NCBI GenBank assembly: GCA_028532985.1
Contig: JANCIK010000002.1
Coordinates: 1,054,001-1,118,000, forward strand
Source: Stropharia rugosoannulata
Taxonomy: Eukaryota > Basidiomycota > Agaricomycetes > Agaricales > Strophariaceae
Reading direction: 5' to 3'
Length of the DNA stretch: 64,000 nucleotides
Shown here: piece by piece, positions 29,868 through 42,387 of the stretch
How positions within the stretch are numbered: position 1 is the first letter of the stretch
Layout: each line of letters begins with the position of its first letter
Notes under the pieces: model-generated
What the model was told of the DNA's origin: nothing
The model's input: the letters and a program-made list of their open reading frames with translations, nothing else
Databases searched by the model: none
Translations under genes and position numbers: made by a program

Positions 29868-30801
29868 CTACCTTGTCTGACCCCGGCCAGGGCATACTTC
29901 GCGCCCGCCCACATGCGCAACCCAACTCTCGCCCTTCTTAATCGCACAGTATCCTCACGGCAGGTACAACCATCCCACCATCTTAGCCAGCCGTCCCGAA
30001 AACTCGACGCCTCGCCGCCCCCACCGTGGCAGTTCTCAATCTTGCCCGAGGTAGTCAACGTGCTGCACACCTCGACGATGTTCCAGATGCTCAAGAATAA
30101 ACCAAATGCATTTGCTGCGATGGTGCGCTTTGCGGCAGTGCTTGAGGAAAGCTGCTGCAAGCATTGGCGTGTTTTTTTCGTTTTCATTCTCGGTCATGTT
30201 GAACTTATATATATTGTACTTTTCATGTATGTATGTATGTATCTCTTTCGTTTGTTTCATTGTACTTTGGGTAACTCTGTACTACCTGTGTGTACTCTGC
30301 TCGTCCATCCCGAATACTGAAACAAGACTCGAATCATCTGTCTCTGTTTGCTGCTACCTTTCTTTTATTTTTATCATGACCTCCGCCCTTGGCACTTGCA
30401 CATTGGCCTGCTCTCCCACGTCCACCTTTCCTCTTGCACCGCTCAGTGCTTCTTAGCTTAACAAGGACCTGCCCAACGTCATTTGCGACCTAGCCCATGT
30501 CTTCCAGGCCGCGGGGCTAGATCTGACCGACACGGTGAGGTCAGAGTTGCAGTAGGGAGTCATGCAGGCCGTGTACGTACATAGGCGGCGCTGATAAATG
30601 GACCTGCATGTTTTTCGGATGTATGCAGCTGAGGTGCGCGCAACACTGCGTCTGTTGGATCACTCACCAAGTGAAGGGCAGGCACGGGAGCGTTCATATC
30701 AGGAACGTGGATGTAGTGCATGGAAACTGATTTTATTTTGCCTATAGAAACTCATGCAAGAACTACATACCGACGATTCCCCATGTTTGTCCCAGGCCTG
30801 A
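29868..30801 (+). pseudogene. Degenerate copy of the mitochondrial-type small gene, unit 1
   Basis: This is homologous to the three-exon gene at 41179-42387. The exon 1 counterpart keeps a frame through PPPPWQFS...PEVVNVL...FQMLKNKPNAFAAM to VLEES. Exon 2 (starting after CTTCTTAG near 30457) keeps NKDLPNV...AAGLDLTDT. Exon 3 (after CTATAG near 30747) keeps KLMQELHT then diverges to a stop. The original start is replaced by ATG TTA TAA; the first in-frame ATG left is at 29913, so a shortened product is possible but the targeting part is damaged. Confidence 0.5.
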
Positions 30802-32150
30802 GCAGATATCCATTGTATATCCTCTCACACGATCTCAAAATTCCGCATGGCATCATTCCTTTTAGGACATTTACACAACCTAGCCTATCACTGTTGCGCA
30901 TATACATAGCGCGGTCTTCTCAGCACGTTCGAAAAATCAAGCACGGAAGGCCTAGACGATGGACATGACAAGAATGTGGTTGGACCGGGGCTCCTCAAGG
31001 ATGCACAGGTCGGGGGTCAGACTGGAAGATTGGGGCCAGGGGTTGAGCTGGGTTGAGGTGGGTGGGTTAATGGCGCCTAGACCGGGGTAGGTGGGAGGTT
31101 AAATGAAACTTGAAAGGAGAGGGCGGCCGGCTGATGGTGAGGAGGAAGTAAACCAGATAAATGTGACGAATGTAGGCATGCATGCAGCGTGAGGTGGAGA
31201 CTCGAGAGCGGGCAAGTGGACCAGTGTGCGACAAGGGGACCTGCAGACTCGGAGTGGGAGAGATGTTGAACTGATCGGGGGGACGTGCTACTGCGAGGGA
31301 GCAACAGTTAGCGAATGGACGTGAGAGTACGCTGAAGAATGGGGACCCGGAGACATGCGAGAGTGAGCCAGGAACCAATGTTGTGACTGTTGAGAACGGA
31401 CAGTCAGCAAACAGACGAGGTACATGCTGTAGTCCAGGACAGACTGAGTGAAACGCCTGAGCTGGTCAGCGTCGACGATGTGGGTAGTGGACAAGCCGGA
31501 CAGGTAGAACATAAATGGAAAGTTAACAAGAGCAGGACAGAGGGGGACGCCAAAAATGGCGGCCGGGAGGTGTATGCAGATGGGTCCACACGAAGATATT
31601 TCCAGCTAGGGCAACTTAAGAATGGCTTTATACAATGAATAAGAGCAACGTGAGCAGTGAAAACACAATCAAGGAGTGAAAAGTGAGCAAACGAAGGGTC
31701 AGTTGTGTTGCAGTTATGCTCATTCTATTTCTCTTTTTTATGACCACTCGTTTGTTTCGGAGTACCCCAGGTCGAGATATCGAGAAGCCAGACGAGGGCA
31801 ATCGAGCAGAAACTGAGACAGGGCAGTGGAATTACACAAACATAGTGCTGCTGTACTCGAGCACATTCGCATGCACGCCGAGCGCCTCGGGTTGAGCACG
31901 ACGAGAGACGGCTGCTACCATGAGAGGGTCATAGCAAAGTGGAGGACGCGGGTGATAGTGGGCGCAGCTGATCTGGAGAGCAGGACAGGAGAATGGGGGC
32001 GGCACTGGAGAGAGGACGATAGGGAACAACGGGGAAGTGCTTGCGCAGGCAAATGTTGCATTGGTGGGGGCAGGCGGTGGACCGAGGAAGGCGAGGAGTG
32101 TATGTATATGTGTCCATGTCTAGGTTATGCAATGAATAGAAAGCATAAGA
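30802..32150. other. Unit 1 distal spacer
   Basis: GC-rich, array-repeated DNA. Related stretches lie at 38720-40354, 49005-50574 and 57165-57782. I see no supported gene; small frames in several phases are not conserved in phase between units. Confidence 0.6.
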
Positions 32151-34464
32151 AAACACAAGGCAAAAGTAAAGAAGATCTTACAGTCAACACCTGAAACCAA
32201 AAAATGCCCCCAAAATGCGTACATCTCTCTTCAGGACAACAGCAAGTGGGTCGCGTCCTTGAGTCACGGATCCATTCGCCTCGAGGAGGGGCCTACACGG
32301 AAAGAGCGGCGCGCAGGACGAGCGGGCTGGAGCCAGACAGGCACTGTTCTGGGACGGGGGCGCGCAAAGGGGCGCGCAGGCAGTCAGTTGTGTCATCATA
32401 GTTCGTGCAAACATCAACGGCGGCGGCTGCTGTTCATGTCGTCCGGAATTGGCGGCCCGTTTGGCCGCGATGTCCGAAGGCCGGTCGGCGGGATGGGGGC
32501 GGGAGACAGGCGAGCGGATGTGGCAGGTGGGAGGCAAATGTGCGAGGGCAATGACCGAGGCCTGCAGTTGATCCCTATTCACGAGCGCGAGCATCAGGTG
32601 AAGGGCCGCGATGCGTGAGGTCAGCGGGATACAAGGGAGGTGGCAGGCGCATGGGTGTGACAGGCGAGGCAATGGGTAGCGACATGATATCATGGAGAGG
32701 GAACGGCAGAACGCAGGCCGAGATCAGGCGGCAACAACGTTGGGTGGGCGCCCGGGGTACGGCATTGCTGATTGAAGATGGTCTGGACGAGCGTGGCCTT
32801 GGTCATGAGTTGGAGGTAGTGGACAGAGAAGGAAGTTCACGCATTCATAGTATTCAACCTCTGTTCGGACTCAGGCCGATCCGTTCACATGCTACCTCAT
32901 TCTATCTCTTAATTTCTGTCTATATTGTACCTTTTTTAGTTCTATTTTGCTCTGGCTCGTTTTACCTTGCATGCAGTACCTCCCCGCTCATATGCTCCCT
33001 CTGTCCTGGCCCACTAGTCCAGCCACTCCGTCTGCCGCCTCTTATGCTGCTGCCTCTCCCGCCTCCGGATAACTAATGCAATCCACCGTCTGCCATGTGG
33101 ATCTACTTGTCCACGCACACTGAAATGCCGCGACTCGCCTGCCCTCTGCACGCACTCAATTGCTCCATTTATCCTCATCTCATCTCGACACGTTGACACA
33201 TTCGTCCCCATATGATCTTGTCAAGCCCGCAAAACCATGTTCCCTCTCTCCCCCCTCGCTATTCCCTTCTTCCTCCAGAAGGCCAGTCCGGCCCTCAGCA
33301 CTAAGAGTGGTAGATGATTTGCATTGTAAGTGTTCAACGTTCAACATCCATCTATGCATCTGGATAGACCTTTTTCAGCCGTCCTTCTACCATACGCACT
33401 GGCGGCGGTACTCATTTCATGCAGACCCTCTTTCCTTGTGTTTCTGCTACGGGCGCCAGCTGCTCTCCTTACAAAATTCAAGATTGTTGATGCTGCACTA
33501 CGTACGTAAGCCATATTTTTGTTCTGTTCACTAACTTCCTCTCGTTTTAATTCGTTTTCCAGGCTGGAATGCGAATGCTTTGCTCACCCGCCGTCCCGAA
33601 GTAAGTACTCCTTCACACAGACACCTGTACGCGTCAGTATCGCCAGCCGCGAGCTCCTTCAACTCCGAAATCAACTTTCTGAGTCACTCGCCTAGTCCAC
33701 CATATGCTAATATTAATTCCAAACAGGAAAGCTGCGGTACCCATCCATCCCAATTCGTGATCTAAGTGTTGTGGGGCGTATAGAACATGCTGCCTTCGGG
33801 CTCAGCGCATGCACGTACATCCTGGAAGTTTTGACTCACCATCTGCCAAATTTAAGTGTGTGGTACATAGCACTATCTTTGCCGCACTGCGAATGTCGGT
33901 GAACGTATGCAGAAGTGTCGTCACGAACCTGCGTGTGCGTGTAGGATGGGAGGCAAGGACACACGCCGAGGAGCAGGTTGCAGCGACGACACGATGAGCA
34001 GATGGGATGGAACCGTCTACGGGGATGGGACGCGTTCCCAGGTCGCGTGTTGGCTAGACAGACAGCACGAACGAAGCCGGTCGGATTGTTGAATGGGATC
34101 TTACGGCATGCGGGCGCCCGTTACGGGTGAACGGTGGGATGGGGAAGAGTAGGTGGGCAATACAGGACATGTTGGCGACCTCATACACGTTTATTGGGTG
34201 GGCGGGGTATTGAGTGGGCAAGAGGGATGCAGCTGGCGGAGGACAGGGTAGGGGTGGGCAGCTTCTGGGAAATGTCGATGAGAAGCAAGGTATTGGGAAG
34301 ACATTCAGTTGGGTAGCCGTCCGGATTGTCTCATCATCGTGGTCTCTGCACAAATGGCGAGTAAACGGCGCGCCCACTCGCTGTCCGGGTGCACCAGGCC
34401 GCACTGGCATTATGATCTTACTCGTCTGCTTTTAGCATTCAAGTACTCACCCGTGTATTGCACA
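32151..34464. other. Unit 2 spacer
   Basis: No gene is seen. From 33231 on it belongs to a tract that is identical, as far as I compared, to 51785 onward in unit 4. Confidence 0.6.
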
Positions 34465-35617
34465 GACGGCCTTATCGTATAAAAATATAATACATTGTTT
34501 GTTTAGACCGTTTTATGTACACACAAATCCCCAGACATGCGCCAAAGCCAACTATGCAAGGACAAACTATCCATAAGTCCTTGCTTAAGACGCGTCTGCA
34601 CACCTGAGCTCCATACATCCATCGGGGCATCTGGTCAGAAACTTAACGAGTCTATGTACATAATGTCTCCAATATAAGTTTGAACTGCTGGGCAGAGCGA
34701 TGCAGCAGAGCTGAAATCATGTCCTATGTCCTACAAAGACTATAATAAAGAGTAAAACGAGATTAAAGGGTCGAGGCAGTGCACGGCACCCCAAAGTAGC
34801 TCGTGTTAATCACGGACTTGCGTGCGGCCTGCTGGTAGCATAGCCTCTGCTACAAAAATAACAATGAGCAAAACGACTAAATAACTATGCCTCGAAAATG
34901 GCATATCAGCATTATCACATTCCACGAAAAAGAACGGTTTCTTTCCACGATACTAATTCTCAAAATCCGAGAACGCAGACGTCCAACAGAAACTAGGTAT
35001 TTGAGCATCCGACCTCCCGCGACAGCATCCAAATTTATCTGGCACGTCTCAGCTGACATCCAGCGCACGGCATCTATCAATAGAAAGACCGCATGGCAAG
35101 AAGTACTTAAAGCAACTTAACCCACGATCGCAACAGTTGCACGTTGCGCCCGTCTCTTCAGACACTCATACAGACACTTCCAACCATCCTCTGTGATATT
35201 CGATGACTTCCGCAGGCTCCCAACCACCAGGTCCAGGTGAGTAAATCGAATTATAATGCATTTATCATCAGACAGACGTCCGCAAATAGAATCTCCAAGT
35301 CCCTTGCACACGGAAACGGAAACGGAATCAGCAGGTGAGATTGACCTGCGTATCACGAAAGATTGCAATATCCTAAAGCTGAGAAATACATGTAGATGTC
35401 AACGGGTACGGAGAGGCTCTGTTGGGGAGCCTCGTTCGATTCTTCCAGCCTTCGACTGCAAGTGAGTATGCTATCTCGGTGCCGTGTCCTAAATGTATTA
35501 GATGGAGCACTTACATATGTCTTGAATGCAGGTTCGGATATTACACGCTTGTGCACATCTGCCGAGGGTCAACAGCTCCTGAAGACGCTTAGCAATTTCG
35601 TCAACCTAGTGGTTAAT
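33231..35617 (+). repeat. 2,387-bp tract shared without seen differences with 51785-54171
   Basis: With a constant offset of 18,554 bp, every frame and segment I compared is the same; mismatches appear at 33230/51784 and 35618/54172. Outside the tract units 2 and 4 differ in many places. This indicates recent gene conversion or a recent duplication. Confidence 0.8.
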
Positions 35618-35983
35618 CCCGAAGTAGACAATGCAATTGAAGGCACGTCCCTATTTCTCTGGAGCTGATGTGTCGACTGATCTTCACTATCAGACGTTGC
35701 TCCGTCACATGTCGAGGAACATTTTCATGAAGACCAGCGTGAGTAAATTAGTTATTTAAATATTGGTCGCTTCTAACACAAATATCTTCAGCTCATGGGG
35801 CTCTCCTGGTGACTGGACCACTCTCGGCTGAAGATGAATTTTCCCTTTTTTCCAATTTGGCTGATTTGTGCCTACCATATGGTGCGCTGTTAACCTTCTA
35901 TATGTTTACTCTAATTAAATCTTGTTTCTTCAGAACTTCCCGGAAAGCTAATCGACGGAATCAACAATCATGTATTCAACAAA
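34465..35983. other. Conserved block upstream of HET2
   Basis: The counterpart of 26530-28036, with the same exon-like and splice-like segments on both strands. Its first part is inside the tract shared with unit 4. Confidence 0.4.
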
Positions 35984-37531
35984 ATGCCAATCCGCCTGAT
36001 CAGGTTTGACAAAAATGGAAACAATTGCACTCTAGTTGAACGCAGCGAACTGGTTAAGATTATTCTTGCGTGAATAAAGGCCCACTATACCTATACATTG
36101 GAACATGAACTTAAACGACACCAAACAAGGCTTAGTAACACATCTTTTTGGATCCAAGAATACTGCGGGTATGCTATCCTCTCGCACACCTGGCTGCGCA
36201 AGACGCCCGGAGACATCCTATTTCATGACTGGGCCAACCGCGCACTCCCCCAAAACACCCGTGGAAATGACAAGATCACAAACTTCTGCTCAGTGGCCGC
36301 ACGCGAGCATGGCGTGCGATTTGGCTGGATGGATACTGTCTGTATAAACAAAGAGAGTAGCGCTGAACTGGACGAGTCCATTCGGTCAATGTACAAATGG
36401 TACCAAACAGCCGAAGTCTGCATTGCTTACCTCGCCGATACACTGGAGTTTGCGGAGATCCCAAAGGACACCTGGTTCACACGAGGCTGGACGCTGCAGG
36501 AATTGCTGGCGAACAGCAAGATTTATTTCTATAACCGTGACTGGGCGAAGCTTCACCCTGGCCCAGACTTTACAGAACACTTGAACAATCCCGACATCAG
36601 TTCATCATATCTAATGGACATCCTGCCAGAGATACAGTATCAAATATTTGTTGCAACATCCATTACACCCGCTGAGGTGGCCCCTAGTTTCGGTTCCCGC
36701 AGGATCCTGACTATCTCCAGAATTATGGAGCTGGCGGCAAGGCGCAAGGTGACCCGTGTGGAAGATCACATCTACTCCCTGATGGGTCTGCTCAATGTTA
36801 GCATTCCCATTGCATATGGTGAAGGGCCCGAGAAGGCATTAACACGAATGATTCGTGAAATTATGCTCTCCTGGCCGTATTTTCTGGATCTCTTCAACCA
36901 CACCAACGGATATTCCATTTTGCCACGAGATATCACTGACTACATAGGATGTAGCAAGATGGCTTGACTGGTTGTTGTACCAAAAACCCCACTGGTGCTG
37001 TCCCATTTAGGCATCCACACAACATTGATTGCAATCCCACTATTCAAAAAGAGTTTATATCCGGACTTTCCTGCCAATAATTCTATGGATTCTATGCTTT
37101 ATGGGCCTAATTCCTATTCTTCACTGGACACTGACAACGCCTCAACTGAGTGGATTTCACGCCTTAAGCTCCTACTCAGTGTACAAAGCATAAAGTTGGA
37201 TGACGAAGACAACCATCCTTTTTATTTTCTTGCAATACTTGGATCGGAAATTGATCAAGACCACGATACTCTCCGTCTATCAGTTGGCGACAATGTCGGG
37301 ATACGTGTGTTCTCTGATTCGCCTTATCCCACCAATGAAACTGTCAGGATATCCTTTACAGATATAAAGCGGCCTAATCCATCATTTCTCATCAAGTACG
37401 TGCATTTTAAGGGGCCAGTGCCGATAAATCTCTCTTACAGCGGACCCAATGTATCAGATGGCATACTTACACTTACCACAGCAGAGGCAAAGAAGATGGG
37501 TTTCAAAGTGATATCAGCTTATTTCAGTTGA
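35984..37531 (+). pseudogene. HET2: HET-domain gene with two nonsense codons
   Basis: This is aligned codon by codon with HET1, HET3 and HET4. A TGA at 36071-36073 replaces the TGT seen in HET3 and HET4, and a TGA at 36965-36967 replaces the CGA seen in HET4. Between the stops the HET domain is complete (YAILSHTWLR, GWMDTVCINKESSAELDES, WFTRGWTLQELLA). Downstream translation from the ATG at 36098 would still give about 289 residues containing most of the HET domain, but this is speculative. The remaining 178 codons match the HET1 C-terminus. Confidence 0.9.
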
Positions 37532-37799
37532 AGGATGGTACATTTTGGGTTAGTTTAAAAACATGTGCTTGTTATAATACCGGAGGCATTCAATATTAAG
37601 TCATTATCATAATTTTTTCCATGACGAAGCGATTGATAACAAGGGTAAGTCATAGTCATATTTTCAGGCCACCAAGACAGCACTATCACTCCGGGCAGCC
37701 GCACGAACATCTTTGGCAGGCTGAAAATAATAAAAGAAAATAAGAAAAACAATAAAGAACCTATAAAACTGAATTGATTTCATGTTTTATCAAATGTTA

Positions 37800-38719
37800 T
37801 AAGCCAGCCTACCTTGTCTGACCCCGGCCAAGGCATACTTCGCGCCCGCCCACTTGCGCAGCCCAACTTTCGCCCTTGTTAATTGCACAGTATTCTCGCG
37901 GCAGGTACAACCATCCCACCATCTTAGCCAGCCGTCCCGAAAACTCGACGCCTCGCCGCCCCCACCGTGTCAGTTCTCAATCTCGCCTGAGGTAGTCAAC
38001 GTGCTGCGCACCTCGACGATGTCCCCGACGCTCAAGAATAAACCCAATGCGCTTGCTGCAATGGCGCGCTTTGCGGCGGTGCCTGAGGAAAGCTGCTGCA
38101 AGCATTGGTGTGTTTTTTCATTTTCATTTTCGGTCATGTCGAGGTTATATATATTGTACTTTTTATGTATGTATGTATCTTGTTTGTTTCGTTTTACTTT
38201 GGATAACTCTGTACTACTTACGTGTACTCTGCTCCTCCATCCCGAATACTGAAACACGACTCATCTGTCTCCGTTTGCCGCCACCTTTCTTTTATTTTTA
38301 TTTTGACCTCGGCCCTTGCACGTTGGCCTGCTCTCCCACGTCCACCTTGCCTCTCGCACCGCTCAGTGCTTCTTAGCTTAACAAGGACCTGCGCAACGTC
38401 CTTCCCGCCCTTGCCCATGCCTTCCAGGCCGCGGGGCTAGATCTGACCGACACGGTGAGATCAAGAGTCGCAGTAAGAAGTCGGAGTCGAAGGGGACAGA
38501 CGGAACAGTGTGTTATGTATTGGGTAGGCGGCGCTGATGAATAGACCTTCATGTTTTAACACTGCATCTGTTGGATCGCTCACAAAGTGAAGGGCAGGCA
38601 CCAGAGCGTTCATATCAGGAACGTGGATGTAGCGCATGGAAACCGATTTTATTTTACCTATAGAAACTCATGCAAGAACTACATACCAACGATTCCCCTG
38701 TTTGTCCCAGGCTGAGCAG
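37800..38719 (+). pseudogene. Degenerate copy of the mitochondrial-type small gene, unit 2
   Basis: It follows HET2 at the same distance as in unit 1. The exon 1 part (PPPPCQFSISPEVVNVLRTS) is readable, exon 2 (NKDLRNVLPALAHAFQAAG...) and exon 3 (KLMQELHTND) are recognisable, and the initiator is missing. A one-base difference after exon 3 shifts the tail relative to unit 1. Confidence 0.5.
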
Positions 38720-40354
38720 ATATCCATTGTATATCCTCTCACACTATCTCAAAATTCCGAATGGTATCATTCCTTTCAGGACATTTACCCAGCCTAGCCC
38801 AACACCGTTGCGCATATACATAGCGCGGTCTTCTCAGCGCGTTCGAAAAATCAAGCATGGAAGGCCTAAACAATGGGCATGACAAGAATGTGGTTGGACC
38901 GGGGCTCCTCAAGGATGCACAGGTCGGGGGTCAGACTGGAAGATTGGGGCCAGGGGTTGAGCTGGGTTGAGGTGGGTGGGTTAATGGCGCCTAGACCGGG
39001 GTAGGTGGGAGGTTAAATGAAACTTGAAAGGAGAGGGCGGCCGGCTGATGGTGAGGAGGAAGTGGACCAGATAAATGTGACGAATGTATGCATGCATGCA
39101 GCGTGAGGTGGAGACTCGAGAGCGGGCGAGTGGACCGGTGTGCGTCAAGGGGACCTGCAGACTCGGAGCGGAAGAGATGTTGAACTGATTGAGGGGACGT
39201 GCTACTGCAAGGGAGCAACAGCTAGCAGCAAACGGACGTGAGAGCACGCTTCTAGATAGGCTGCAGAAGGGCGGGTAGGGGCGAGTAGGGGCATGTTGAG
39301 CCCTTCAGTGGGTGTGCATGAGCTATTGGAAAGATCGGGCCAAACGGGGGAGGGAAGTAAGGACTCTGTAGAATTAAGTATGTTCGGGTTAATCGGAGTG
39401 GCGGGCGACGTAGGGGGGAAGAAAGGGGGCCCGGAGACGTGCGAGAGTGAGCCAAGAACCGACGTTGTGACTGTTGAGAACGGACAGTCGGCGAACGGAT
39501 GAGGTACATTCTGTAATGCCCGGGGACAAAGCAAGCAGACTGAGCGAGACGGCTGACCTGGTCAGTGCAGTGAGCGGACAGTCGGCGAATGGACGAGGTA
39601 CATTCTATAATCCGGGACAGACTGAGTGAGACGCCTGGGCTGGTCAGCGCCAAGGATGCGGGTAGTGGACAAGCCGGACAGGTAGAACATGGAAAGTTAA
39701 CAAGAACAGGACAGAGGGGGACGCCAAAATGGCGGCCGGGAAGTGTATGCAGATAGGTCCGCAAGAAGATATGTCCAGCTAGGGCAACTTAACAATGACG
39801 TTATGCAATGAATAAGAGCAACGTGAGCAGTGAAAGCGCAATCAAGGAGTGAAAAGTAGAGCAAGACTCGTAGTGAGCAAACGAAGCATTGGTCGTCTTG
39901 CAGTTATGCTCATTCTATTGCTCTTTTTTATGACCACTTGTTCGTTTCCGGGTACCCCCAGGTCGAGATATCGAGAAGCCAGACGAGGGCCAACGAGCAG
40001 AAACAGGGACGTAATAAACATAGTGCTGCTATACTCGAGCTCATTTGCATGCGTGCCGAGCGCGTCGGGGTCGCTAGTTGAACACAACGAGAGACAACTG
40101 CTACCATGAGAGGGTCATAGCAAAGTGGATGATGAAGGTGACAGTGGGCGCGGCTGATCTGGACAGCAGGACAGGAGAATGGGGGCGGCACTGGAGAGAG
40201 GACAATGGGGAACAAGTTGAACAACGGGGAAGTGTTTGCGCAGGCGAATGTTGCATTGGTGGGGGCAGGCGGTGGACCGAGGAAGGCGAGGAGTGTATGT
40301 ATATGCGATGAATGGAAAGTGTAAGAGCAACCAGGCAGGTCGCAGCATGCCTAA
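38720..40354. other. Unit 2 distal spacer
   Basis: Repeat-type DNA matching 30802-32150 with an extra segment (about 39240-39480) that is also present in units 3 and 4. No supported gene. Confidence 0.55.
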
Positions 40355-41178
40355 GATCTTACAGTCAGCACCCGGAACCAGAAAATGTGTGAAAAAATGG
40401 GAAAATCACATACATTCCTCCTCAGGACGGCAGCAAGCGCGTCGGTATTTGGGCGTGTCCTTGAGTATGAGGTATATCCATTCGCCTTGAGGGCAAGCTT
40501 ACACGGACAGAGCGGCGCACGGGATGCGAGAGGTGTTACCAACTGGCGCACGGGACGGGCGGGCTCGAGCCAGGCAGGCACAGTTCTGAGACCGGGGTGG
40601 GAAGAGGGCCGGTCAGAGAGTCAGGTGCAAGCATCTCATTGGCGGGGTAAGGCTAGGCGCGCAGGCAGGCGGTTCAAGGTTGTGTCATCGTGGTTCGTGC
40701 AAACAGTAATATCAACAGCGGCGGCTGTTGTTTATGTCGTTCGGAATTGCCGGCCCGTTTGGCCGCGATGTCCGAAGGCCGGTCAGGGGCGGGAGACAGG
40801 CGAGCAGATGAGGTCTGGAGTTGATCTCTGCTTGCGAGCGCGAGCATCAGGTGAAAGGACGCGACGCATGAGGGCAGCGAGATGCGAGAGAGGCGGCAGG
40901 TGCATGGGTGTGACAAGCGAGGCAAGGAGTAGCGACACGATATCACGGAGAGAGGAGACAGAACGCAGGGGCGGCCGAGGGCAGGCAGCAGCGATGATTA
41001 TATGCACATTAGGTACAGCATTTCTAGTTGAAGATGGTCTGGACGAGCGTTGCCTTGGTCATGAGTTAGAGGTAGTGGACAGAGAAGGCAGTTCACGCAT
41101 TCAACGTTCAACCTCTGTTCGGACTCAGGCCGATCCGTTCACATGCTACCATAACTAACTGCTAGAGGAGTGCAGTGC
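40355..41178. other. Unit 3 spacer before the mitochondrial-type gene
   Basis: Spacer homologous to 24373-24930 and 50575-51230. No supported gene. The last 200 bases probably include the promoter of the gene that follows. Confidence 0.5.
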
Positions 41179-42387
41179 ATGATGATGCGTTCTGCCCGCC
41201 TACCCCGCCTGACCCCGGCCAGGGCCTACCTCGCGCCCTCGCGCCTGCTCAGCTCTCCTTCCGCCCTTCTGCACACCACGGCGCCCTCCCGGAAACTCGG
41301 GTCCTCCCACCGCCCCAGCCCGCCATCCCGGCAACTTCACACCTCGCTCACCCGGCACATCTCACCGCCCCCGCCGTGGCAGTTCTCGCCAGAAGTCATT
41401 AACGCGCTACGTACCTCGACCGTGTTCCAGACGCTCAAAGACAAACCCGAAGCGCTCGCTGAGATGGCGCGCTTTGCGGCCGTGCTGGAGGAGAGCAGTG
41501 CGTCCTTTCACCTTTTCAGTCATGTTGCTGCACTTGTGCTTACTCTTTGTTACTATATTTCATTCATTCTTTTGATTCTTTCATTCACTCCCTCTCGGAT
41601 TGTTCTCCCTTTTCGTGATTTCCGCTCCCCGTGATTTCCGCTCCATGTGCTCCTGCCGACTATCATGTTGCCTGCTTACCCGCTCCGCCCACTCAATCCA
41701 TAACCATCGGGTTGCCTTCTTAATCTCCACATCTCCACTCATCTGTTGCCCCCTTCCTGTCTGACCGCCTTCGCTTGCTCCCCTGCTATGCTCAATTAAC
41801 CAAACATCCCACTTACCGTCAACCAACGCTTTGGCCAACCTACATTATGTCGACTCCTCGCCGACCCGCTTCCCCATACCCCATCGCGGCCCTGTACCCA
41901 TCTCTCCTCACATCCCCTCCTTGTTCTCATCCCCGTCCTTTTGTACTCATCTCCATGCCCCATCCCCCATGCTGTCCCCGCACCCAGGTCCTGAGACAAC
42001 GCTCTCTGGGTCCTTCACGGACTTTCGCAGCATGGCGAAGATGCTGCTGAACAAGGACGTGCGCGACGCCATGCGCGACCTCGCCCAGGCTTTCCAGACC
42101 GCGGGGCTTGACCTGACCGATACGGTGAGTCTGGGACTTGAATCCGAGTCAAGTGGGGTACATATTTGCGGGAGTGAAATCGGACCTCTGTGGTTGGGTG
42201 GGTGGTTATGGGAAGGAGCGGAGGATGCATTTCACTCGGGGTATATGCAGTTGTTCTGAACGGCTAGAGGACTGACTTCACTTGTTTACAGAAATTAATG
42301 CAAGAGCTGCAAGACCTGGCAGCACTCGCTAAGAAGGCCGCGGACGACAATGCTGACAGGAGAAATGGTGAGGGGGCGAAGGAGTAG
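41179..42387 (+). CDS. Small protein with mitochondrial-type presequence, 3 exons, intact copy
   Basis: Reconstruction: exon 1 41179-41497, exon 2 41988-42124, exon 3 42292-42387; introns of 490 nt (GTGCGT...CCCAG) and 167 nt (GTGAGT...TACAG). Exon lengths keep one frame of 183 residues. The start has three consecutive ATGs. The first 70 or so residues contain many Arg, Ser, Leu and His but no Asp or Glu, as in a mitochondrial targeting sequence. The mature part is helical: FSPEVINALRTSTVFQTLKD, MARFAAVLEES, MLLNKDVRDAMRDLAQAF and KLMQELQDLAALAKKA. I do not recognise the family. It appears to be the source or best-preserved member of the copies behind each HET gene. The first intron is long for this genome. 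Confidence 0.7.

Noticed and set aside
31067..31378. Minus-strand Ser/Pro/Arg-rich frames in the distal spacers
   Set aside because: Composition follows GC-rich repeat DNA; phase and length are not conserved between units.
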